Assembly (NCBI GenBank): GCA_963585895.1
Contig: OY757915.1
Span: 93,030,836-93,094,835 of the forward strand
Length of the DNA: 64,000 nucleotides
Direction: 5' to 3'
Source of the DNA: Sepioteuthis lessoniana
Taxonomy: Eukaryota > Mollusca > Cephalopoda > Myopsida > Loliginidae
In this document: positions 54,570-62,966 of the stretch, in pieces
Position numbering within the stretch: position 1 is the stretch's first letter
Layout: each line of letters starts with the position of its first letter
Notes under the pieces: generated by a model
What the model saw: the letters and a program-made list of their open reading frames with translations, nothing else
Told to the model about the DNA's origin: nothing
The model's database searches: none
Made by a program: the position numbers and the translations under genes

Positions 54570-54815
54570 CTAGTGGGTAAGGTGTTCCCCAATGGTCTGA
54601 GTTCAATCCCAGGTCGCGTCATACCAAAGACTTTAAAAATGGTACTTGATTCCTCCTTGCTTAACATTCAGCAATATAAGGTACGTATCAAGGGTAAAGT
54701 GAATCAATCCAGGGAAAGGAGTAGTGCCCTCCCCTACACATCGGTGTAGTAGCTATTGAAAAGGGAGCCTTCTGGTTATCTGGTTACCCTCGACTATGGT
54801 CGCCAACTTTACTTT
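54570..54815 (+). mobile_element. SINE-C insertion 1 in the satellite
   Basis: Starts CCTAGTGGGTAAGGTG, with B-box GAGTTCAATCCCAGG and the standard body. Slightly 5'-truncated. It carries a small duplication (TCTGGTTATCTGGTTACC). Confidence 0.85.
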
Positions 54816-54880
54816 ATATAGAGGTACACCAAAATTTATTTCTGTTTATATGGCGGTACACCAGAATTTATTTCTAGTTC

Positions 54881-55137
54881 GGACATTGGCATGGTAATTA
54901 GAGTGTTCACCAATGGCCCGGGAGACTTGGGTTCAATCCCAGGTCGAGTCATACCAAAGACTCCAAAAATGGTACTTGATGGCTACTTGCTTAACGCTCA
55001 GCATTATAAGGTAGGGATCAAGGGTAAAGTGAAGCAATCCAGGGAAAGGAGTAGTACCCTCCTCTACACTTTGGTGTAATAGCTATCGAAAAGGGAGCCT
55101 TCAGGTCACCCTCAACTACGGTTGCCAACTTACTTAC
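54881..55137 (+). mobile_element. SINE-C insertion 2 in the satellite
   Basis: GGACATTGGCATGGTAATTA head, B-box GGGTTCAATCCCAGG, standard body, and end GTTGCCAACTTACTTAC. Same orientation as insertion 1, about 65 bp away. Confidence 0.85.
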
Positions 55138-55805
55138 TATATAGCGGTACAACAGAGTTTATTTCTGTTCATATAGCAATACTCCAGAATTTATTTCTGT
55201 TTTTATAACGGTACACCTGAATTTATTTCTGTTTATATAGCAGTACACCAGAATTTATTTCTGTTTATATAGCAGTATACCAGAATTTATTTCTGTTTAT
55301 ATAGCAGTATACCAGAATTTATTTCTGTTTATATAGCAGTATACCAGAATTTATTTCTGTTTATATAGCAGTATACCAGAATTTATTTCTGTTTATATAG
55401 CAGTACACCAGAATTTATTTCTGTTTATATAGCAGTATACCAGAATTTATTTCTGTTTATATAGCAGTATACCAGAATTTATTTCTGTTTATATAGAGAT
55501 ACACCAGAATTTATTTCTGTTTATATTGCAGTACACCAGAATTTATTTCTGTTTATATTGCAATACTTCAGAATTTATTTCTGTTTATATAGCAGTACAC
55601 CAGAATTTATTTCTGTTTATATTGCAATACTTCAGAATTTATTTCTGTTTATATAGCAGTACACCAGAATTTATTTCTGTTTATATTGCAATATTTCAGA
55701 ATTTATTTCTGTTTATATAGCAGTACACCAGAATTTATTTCTGTTTATATAGCAATACTCCAGAATTCATTTCTGTTTATACAGCGATACACCATTTCAT
55801 CTTAA

Positions 55806-56474
55806 TTTATATGGGGATCCAAAAATTTCATTCTTATTTCTATGAGGGTCCACGAGATAGACCCCGAAACAGAAAAGAGCCCTGGTTCCAAAAAACCTTG
55901 AAAACCACTGATCTTTATATAGATAAAAGAATGTGGTTTATGCGCACGCCTGAATATTTCTGTGCACGGCGAATACAGACATACATAAATGATTATTTTT
56001 TCTTTTGAATACATCTGTCTATGTGTCTTCGGGTGGGTGTGTAGCAGCTAAGAAAATAACATTATCAGATGAAAGACTTGTTCAAAGCGATCTCCCAAAT
56101 GAACATATCAATGCCGTCATGACGCCGGCAGATCTACAACCCTGAGAGACAGTGACTCTTGCAATATTGGCCACACCAAATGAACACCGGCAACATCAAA
56201 AGATTTCCTTTTGACTTCATTACCGGTTCAAGGATCTCAAACTTGCTCATATAAACTTGTTAATTTAATTGATTTGCGCAGCATACGCCGTACACGGTGT
56301 ACACAGTGTCACCTTCCTTTACCAGGCTTTTATGCTTTCTGCTTTATGTTTGTTTTTATTTAATCATTTTTTTTATACTCTTCTGAGAAACAGCCATTCT
56401 GTCACTTGATATTACCCACTCTCTCTCCCTTTCTCTCTCTCTCTCTCTTTTCTATACACACTCACATACATATA

Positions 56475-56513
<39 letters not shown>

Positions 56514-56630
56514 AGGTGCGTATGTGTGTGTGTGTGTGTGTGTGTGTGTCTGACTTCGTGTACGCATGAGTGAATCTTGTCACTTTATCTCTGTATTCAA
56601 TTTAACTATCTCCAAAAAAATTTCCTTTTT
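55806..56630. other. Unassigned, with (TC)n and (TG)n runs
   Basis: 56,408-56,445 is TC-rich. (TG)n runs lie at about 56,477-56,508 and 56,523-56,549. No gene recognised. Confidence 0.5.
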
Positions 56631-57106
56631 CTCTCAGTTAGGTTCTCCTTCTTCCGGCCTTTTTTTTTGGGGGGGGGTCTTCCTTTCTTTTTTCCTTTCT
56701 TTCGTTCTTCCTTCCTGCCTTTTTTTTGTTCTTCCTTTCTTCCTTCCTTTCTTTCGTTCTTCCTTCCTGCCTTTGTTTTTTTTGTTCTTCTTCTTCTTCC
56801 TTTCTTCTTTCCTTTCTTTCATTCTTCCTTCCTGCCTTTTTTTTTCTTCTTCCTTTCTTCTTTCCTTTCTTTCGTTCTTCCTTCCTGCCTTTTTTTTCTT
56901 CTTCCTTTCTTCTTTCCTTTCTTTCGTTCTTCCTTCCTGCCTTTCTTTCGTTCTTCCTTTCTTCATTTTTTCTTTCGTCTTTTCCTTTCTTCTTTCCTTT
57001 CTTTCGTTCTTCCTTTGTTCTTTCCTTTTTTTTCATTCGTTCTTTCTTAATAGTTTATTTCTTATACTTTTGATAATTTCTCTTTTCTTTCTTTCTTTCT
57101 TTCTTT

Positions 57107-57140
<34 letters not shown>

Positions 57141-58015
57141 CCTTTTTTCATTGCTTTTTTCTTCGTTTTTTCTTCCTTTTTTCCTCATTTCTTTCTCTTC
57201 AAGTCCTTTCTCTTTTTTTATAACATTTCTTTCATTCTTTCATCTTTTATTCCTTCCTTTTTCTTTATCTCTCTCGCTCTCTTTGTTCCTATCTCCTATT
57301 GTTTCTTCCTACCTTTCTTTGGTTCTGTTTTTCTTTCTTCCTTTACTTCTTCATCTTTTCTTGTCTTTGTTTCTTGCATTTTTCCTTTTTCTTTCTTTCT
57401 TTCTTTCTTTCGTTTGTTTGTTCTTCCTTTCTTCTTTCCTTTAGTTTTCCTTCCTTTATTTCGTTCTTCAATTCTTCCTTTTTTTTTCTTTTTTTTTTCT
57501 TTAATCTTTGATTTTCTTCTAATATATTTAATTCGTTTCTTTCTTTTTCATCCTTGATTTTCTTCTTCCTTCTTTTGTTCCTATCTTTATCCCTTTTTCT
57601 TTTTTCGTTTTTCTTCATTTCATTTTTCTAATATTCTTTCTTCTGACTTTCATTTTTTTGTTTCTCGTTCCTTTTTCTTAATTTCTTCCATTTTTCATTC
57701 TTTCTTTCTTCCTTCCTTTCTTTCCTAATTTTCTTCTTTTCTGCCCAATTTTATTTCATTCTTTTTTCTTTCTTTCTTTCTTTCTTTCTTTCTCTTTTTT
57801 CTTTCATCTTTTCTTCTTTCCTTAATGTTTTGCTTTCTTCTTCGTTTCTTTTTGTTTTGATCTTTTCTTTCTTTCCTTTTGCTTCTATTTGCTTCATTCC
57901 TTTCTTTCTTTCTTTCTTTGCTAATTCCTTTCAGCTTCTTTTTCTTTCTTTTTTCTTCCTTTCTTTTTTTTCTTTTTTCTTCCTTTCTTTCTTCTTTTCT
58001 TTCTTTTTTGTCCAA
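56631..58015. repeat. Polypyrimidine tract of about 1.4 kb
   Basis: Almost pure C/T on the plus strand: TTTC/TTCC units. A higher-order unit (CTTTCTTTCGTTCTTCC, TTCCTGCCTTTTTTT) recurs at about 56,690-56,960. Long frames on both strands (up to 292 codons) are compositional. Confidence 0.93.
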
Positions 58016-58051
58016 TAGGATTATTTACCTATCTTTCTTTCATTATCCATA

Positions 58052-58300
58052 TACAGGGTGTCTGTAAATAAATGCAACCGATTAATATGATAACGATTTA
58101 TTACCGAGATGAATGCAATGGTGGTCATTTGAAACACATCCAGTCAAAAATGCATCCTTCCAACTAGAGACATCAAATTAATATTTTTTTAAATTATTAT
58201 TATATCTGCTTCCAGGACATGCAATCTTTTTATTCTTGAGTTTCTTGTCTTAGTATTGAACCACTATCATATTAATAGGTTGCATCTATTTTGAGGCAGT
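58052..58300. mobile_element. Fold-back TIR element, about 250 bp
   Basis: The left end, ACAGGGTGTCTGTAAATAAA then TGCAACCGATTAATATGAT, is repeated as a complement at about 58,267-58,300 (ATCATATTAATAGGTTGC, ATCTATTTTGAGGCA). The CAGGGTGTC terminus is shared with the element at 61,485-62,661. Confidence 0.75.
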
Positions 58301-58855
58301 TTTGAATGATTTTGTCTCCAAATAAGCAGTGACGCAAAAAAAGTTTTCTCTCTTGTCCAAGGCATTGAGATCGTGGATTAATCGATTTTATAGTATACTA
58401 TTTTCAAATCTGAAACAAAAAAGAAGACGTTATTATTAGTAGAGTTATAAGCAGTCACATTGGTCCCATGTGTATTGAGATACTTTTGAAGGATTTTGTC
58501 TCCAAATAAGTAGTGACGCAAAATATTTTTCCTCTCTTGTCCAAGGAATTGAGATCGTGGATTAATAGATTTTATAGTATACTATTTTCAAATCTGAAAC
58601 AAAAAAGTAGACATTATTATTAGTAGAGTTATAAGCAGTCACATAGTTCCCATGTATATTGAGACTGTTTTGAATGACTTTATCTCCAAATTAATATTAA
58701 CGCAAAATACTTTACTTCTCTTGTCCAAGGGCTTGTGATCGAGGGTAAATAGTTGTTCTAGTATACTATTTTCAAATCGGAAACGAAAAAGAGCACAACT
58801 TTATTATTAGTAGAGTTAATCGCAGTCACATGAATCCTTTGTATTTTGATACACG
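58301..58855. repeat. 184-bp tandem repeat, three copies
   Basis: TTTTGTCTCCAAATAAG-type words start at 58,310, 58,494 and 58,678. Copies 1 and 2 are very similar and copy 3 more diverged. Each ends with GCAGTCACATTGGTCCC and TGTGTATTGAGA, the complement of the 42-bp monomer at 61.5-62.1 kb. Confidence 0.92.
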
Positions 58856-59105
58856 GTATATTATTCTGAATTATACGACTACACTCTTCATTCTCCTGTT
58901 GTTGTTACCTGAATAGTCTTTCACGATCTCCCTTGTTTTATTTTCATGGTGTAATTCTTCCTATTGTTTCTCTCTTTCTCTTATTTTTTTCTTCCGCCCT
59001 TTATTCCCGATTCCATACTGTTCCTATCTTTCTTCTTCATTTAAATTCTTCTTTCTTTTTCACTTTGTTCTTAGTGTTCCCTCTATTTTTTCCTTGACTC
59101 GCAGA

Positions 59106-59176
<71 letters not shown>

Positions 59177-59532
59177 CGCTACTATCCGACTGTCAGATTA
59201 CAGTTTTTCTTTGGTCTTCCCTGTATATTTGTGTTTAATTCTCTCTCTTTATCTCTTTCTCTTGCTCTCTACACCACTCTCTCTCTCTATCTCTTTGTCT
59301 CTCTCTTTCTCTCTACACCTCTCTCTCTGTCTCTCTCTCTCTCTTTATGTCTCTCTTTTTCTCGCTACTGACCGACTGTCCAATTATATCATTTCACTTA
59401 GTTCTCCCCTGTATATTTGTAATGAACTATCCCTCTCCCCACCTCTCACTCTTTTATCTCTCTCACACTCTCTCTCTGGATTATTTAAGGATTTTTTCTT
59501 CTGTCAACTGATTTCTTCTGTAACCCCCTCCT

Positions 59533-59583
<51 letters not shown>

Positions 59584-59600
59584 TTCTGACTCTTTCTCTC
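59106..59600. repeat. (CT)n arrays
   Basis: Long (CT)n at 59,107-59,173, a CT-rich interval, and a second run at about 59,538-59,581. A 188-codon frame of LS repeats is an artefact. Bases 58,856-59,105 are otherwise unassigned. Confidence 0.93.
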
Positions 59601-59605
59601 TATTG

Positions 59606-60140
59606 TTCAGTCAACTGGGTCTGTAGAATACACAGACTGCTTCAGAAAACAATCAGATAGTGACGTTCTAGTAAGGCTGGAACTTTGGGGTATGCAGAGT
59701 AATCCTTCATTGACATCACTCCCAGATCAACTCTGGTACGAAGTGGTAACGCCTAATAGAGTCCTATCTATGGGACAAATATAACTAAACTGTGTACTCA
59801 TACTAAACTAAATTGTTTGAAATAGAACTGTTTTTGACATTTCAATGTGCTTAAACAAAAAACTGTACTTATGCTGAAATGAATTGCTTGAAATATAATT
59901 GTTTATATGTACAGAAGTGGATTTGACATTAGATGACCTACAATGGTTAATATGCAATAAAACCCAACCAAACCAAAACATATTTAATATATATGTATAA
60001 AGAGGATTTGGCATTAAATAACCAACAATGGTTGATATACCATAAAATAAAACCAAAACAAATTATATATTTGATATATATGTATAAAGAGGAATTGGCA
60101 TTAGATAACCTACAATGGTTGATATGCCATAAAACCCAAC
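59606..60140 (+). mobile_element. SINE-A copy with multiple tails
   Basis: CAGTCAACTGGGTCTGTAG head, body GCCTAATAGAGTCCTATC. Tails at about 59,925-59,975, 60,000-60,060 and 60,085-60,140 (GGCATTAAATAACC, GGTTGATATGCCATAAAACC types). Confidence 0.82.
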
Positions 60141-60144
60141 GAAT

Positions 60145-60690
60145 GATGCTGGGGCTTTGGGGAATGCGGAGTACCCCTTCATTGCCATTGCTCCCAGGTC
60201 CACTCTGGTCTTGCGTGGTAGCACCAGATAGGGCCCTATCTATAGGTTAAATAGAACTAACGGCATACTTATGCTAAACTGAATTGTTTGACAAAACTGG
60301 ATAGCTTGAAATGTTTTTGACAATTAAACCGTACTTACATTTAAACTGCGTGCTTATGCTTAACTGAATTATTTCAAATAGAAATGTTTTTCGACATTAA
60401 AACTGTATTTACACTTAACTGAATTGTTACATATAACTGCTTGAATAGTTTGAAATGGAAATGTTTTTGACAATTAAACTGAATTGTTTGAAATAGAACT
60501 GATTATTTACATAAAAATGGATTTGGGGTTAAATATCCTACAAAGGTTGATATGCCATAAAACCAAACCAAAACAAACCAAACCAAAACCCAACGAAACC
60601 AGATCAAATATATTTAATAGAAATGTGTAAAGAGGCTTTGGCATTGAATAACCAACAATGGTTGATATGCCATAAAACCAAACCCGACCA
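60145..60690 (+). mobile_element. SINE-A copy, head-truncated, with two tails
   Basis: Begins in the body (GATGCTGGGGCTTTGGGGAA), TAGGGCCCTATCTATAGG, expanded internal units, a tail at about 60,520-60,600 with (CCAAA)n, and a second tail to 60,690. Confidence 0.82.
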
Positions 60691-61215
60691 AAATCTTCGC
60701 CTCTGAATTCCTTTCTTCTTTCACTGTATCTTTGGCTTTTCTTCTTCTTCTTCTTTTGTAATATAATGGCCGAGGGATTTCGTTTTATGCCTTTGGGTTT
60801 AGTTAGGCTGAGAACCTTTCGGCTCAGTGCACGGGTTACTTAGGTGCAACATTAACACAGGTGTTCACGCGCACGCGCGGAGCGGACGTGTCACTCAGAG
60901 ATGTCACAATAGCCCAGATGGGAAACGGGGCTACAGAGTGCGGGTGACGTCACGCACCGGAAGCGCGCGGAGGATTTTGGGGATTTTTAAAAAGTCAGTT
61001 GAGTTGAGAACTGGACACCGAACGAGAAGGATCGACTTTCGCTTGCTCGCCGAGGCCTTGGGCAGGTATCGCACGAGATGAGGGGGTGCAGATTGAAAAG
61101 CCAGAATAGATAGAATGTGTATCTCTCTCCTTATGTCGAAGAACCTTTAAACTCAAAGGTAATAAAAAGTTTCGTACCTGAACTAAGAAGTCGTGTTTTT
61201 CGTGTTTCGACATTC
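60691..61215. promoter_or_regulatory. CpG-rich stretch with a CRE palindrome; function unknown
   Basis: 60,860-61,080 is unusually CpG-rich for this window (CACGCGCACGCGCGGAGCGG). It contains TGACGTCA at 60,945-60,952 and an inverted repeat GAACCTTTCGGCTC near 60,812. An LTR, a promoter or a decayed gene start are all possible. I cannot choose. Confidence 0.3.
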
Positions 61216-61225
61216 CTATGTTCTG

Positions 61226-61250
61226 TGTATATATATATATATATATATAT
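61226..61250. repeat. (TA)n microsatellite
   Basis: Short TA run. 61,251-61,484 is unassigned. Confidence 0.9.
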
Positions 61251-61489
61251 GAACATTATATGTCCATTTCGCATATCCATATCTGGATATGCTACACTTT
61301 TTGTTTATTATTATTATAATTAATGACCCCTTTTTTTCACTTTGTTTCATCATGTCAGACCCTCGAATTAAGTAAAGTCAGAGGATCTGAATTCTGATTA
61401 ATCATAAATATTAGTCACCTGGTTTATACTTTAACTATTTTTTTTACTTTACATTTTGCTACTTATTTTTTCCTTCCACCCTTATATAG

Positions 61490-62135
61490 AGTGTCTCAAT
61501 ATACATGGGACCCACGTGACTGCTAATATAGTGTGTCTCAATATTGTTGTCTCAAAAGGCTGTCAAAATGCCGCTACCTTTTGCAACGACATATTTAAGC
61601 GAAAAATTATTTTCAGCACTTACCAATATGATGACTATATACGGATCTTGACTTGTGTAAAGTGAATTGCGTGAATCTTTGGGAAAAATATCAACAAGAA
61701 TACACAATTTGTACCAAGCATTGCTGCTAATATCGGCAGCCTCAATATACAGGGGAGCCATGTGACTACTAACAAAGTGTGTCTCAATATACATGGGGCC
61801 CATGTGACTGCTAATATAGGGTGTCTCAATATACATGGGACCAATGTGACTGCTAATATAAGGTTCCTCAATATACATGAGACCAATGTGACTGCTAATA
61901 AAGGGTGTCTCAATATACATGGGACCCCTGTGACTGCTAATAAAGTGGTCTTAATATACATAGGACCCTGGTGACTGCTAATAAAGGTTGTCTCAATATA
62001 CTTGGGACCCAATAGACTGCTATATAAATGAGACTCATGTGACTGCTAACAAAAGGTGTCTCAATATACATGGGGCACATGTGACTGCTAATAAAGGGTG
62101 TCTCAATACACATGGGACTCATGTGACAGCTAATA
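61490..62135. repeat. 42-bp satellite, interrupted by the 179-bp repeat
   Basis: CTCAATATACATGG-type words start at 61,741, 61,783, 61,825, 61,867 and 61,909, an exact 42-bp period. About ten units follow the interruption and about one and a half precede it. Being 14 codons long, it gives repeated minus-strand peptides (MYIETPYISSHMGP) that are artefacts. Confidence 0.95.
61542..61720 (+). repeat. 179-bp dispersed repeat, copy 2, inside the 42-bp satellite
   Basis: Two mismatches to 54,147-54,325 (A/T in GGATCTAGAC and a G/A in the following GGGGAAAA run). Satellite units lie on both sides, so it was inserted into, or captured by, the array. Confidence 0.95.
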
Positions 62136-62279
62136 ACTCTAATTAAAATAATGTTGTGTTCTTTTTTGTTTCCGATTTGAAAATAGTGTACTATAAAAAC
62201 TTAATCCTCGATCACAATGCCTTGGAGAAGAGAGGAAAAAATATCTTATCACCACTTATTTGGAGACAAAATTTCTCCG

Positions 62280-62620
62280 TAAGTTTAACTTAACAATGAT
62301 CCCCAGAAAAGGCCAATTTATCGCTGGGTACACAAATTTCAAGCCACATGGTCAGTAAACTTTATCAGGAAGGCGGATTTTCCCAGATCTGGCTGGAAGT
62401 TGACAGCAAGGTGTCCTTACAATGTGGATGCGGTGAGAGATCCTGTCGGAAGGAACCCGAAAAAGTCCCCCCGAAGACGTCCCCAAGAACTTGGTCTTTC
62501 ACGTGCATCGTTGCAAAGAATCTTGAAAGAAGGAACTTCAGCTGTACCCATGCAGAATCCAGATCAAGCATAAACTCACACAAGCTGACTAGGAGCTTCT
62601 TGTTTCAGTAATAAATCATG
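62280..62620 (+). pseudogene. N-terminal mariner/IS630-like transposase remnant
   Basis: Plus-strand readings in shifting frames give KFQATWSVNFIRKADFPRSG, then NPKKSPRRRPQELGLSRASL and QRILKE (helix-turn-helix typical of this transposase group). A frame change gives RIQIKHKLTQAD, where the family continues into the catalytic domain. Here the sequence breaks off and the right TIR follows within 80 bp. All DDE/D residues are missing. Confidence 0.72.
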
Positions 62621-62694
62621 AATCATATAGATGGCTTGCTTCTATTTTGAGACACCCTGTAGATAGTTCTACATAACTCATACTCCTCTACAGA

Positions 62695-62707
62695 CACACA
62701 CACAGAT

Positions 62708-62761
<54 letters not shown>

Positions 62762-62765
62762 GTAT
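62695..62765. repeat. (CA)n(TA)n microsatellite
   Basis: Direct dinucleotide runs. Confidence 0.95.
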
Positions 62766-62950
62766 ATTTAGGCAGCATTTCTTCGTTAATGCAAATTTCA
62801 TTAAACATAATAGACATTTTATGTCTACATATTTTTTTCTGGATCCGTTCGAATTCCCGTATTACTTTTATCGTATTCGTGGGGAATTGATTTATGTATT
62901 GTCCATAGTTGTATGTATCCCTAGTACTTTCTGCCCGACTTTGGGCCATC
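62766..62950 (-). pseudogene. Unrecognised protein-like fragment
   Basis: The minus frame contains NQFPTNTIKVIREFERIQKK and FNEICINEEMLPKYT. It looks more like real protein than most frames here and lies immediately downstream of the retroelement stop. It may be a fragment of another retroelement. I cannot assign it. Confidence 0.3.
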
Positions 62951-62966
62951 ATCAGGGGAGGATCTA

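Larger units (their letters stand above)
54419..55805. repeat. 32-bp satellite, invaded by two SINE-C copies
   Basis: The unit ACCAGAATTTATTTCTGTTT plus ATATAGCAGTAC has a 32-bp period (e.g. CTGTTT at 55,261 and 55,293). Satellite blocks at 54,419-54,569, 54,816-54,880 and 55,138-55,805 are separated by SINE-C insertions. The right block holds about 20 units, several of them identical. Confidence 0.95.
61485..62661 (+). mobile_element. TIR transposon (mariner/IS630-like), deleted, containing a satellite
   Basis: Left end TATAGAGTGTCTCAATAT and the complement of the right end TACAGGGTGTCTCAAAAT match at 15 of 18 positions, each beginning with TA. Inside are a 42-bp satellite, a segment shared with the 184-bp repeat (62,156-62,278), and an N-terminal transposase remnant (62,280-62,620). 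Confidence 0.72.

Noticed and set aside
56566..58067. Several frames of 60-292 codons on both strands
   Set aside because: All are readings of one C/T-rich tract into F/S/L or K/R/E runs.
59094..59660. 188-codon frame of LS repeats
   Set aside because: Reads (CT)n microsatellites and ends within a SINE-A head.
61552..62122. Minus-strand repeat proteins (MYIETPYISSHMGP)
   Set aside because: 42-bp monomer is 14 codons, so any stop-free frame repeats. It continues into the unrelated 179-bp insert.
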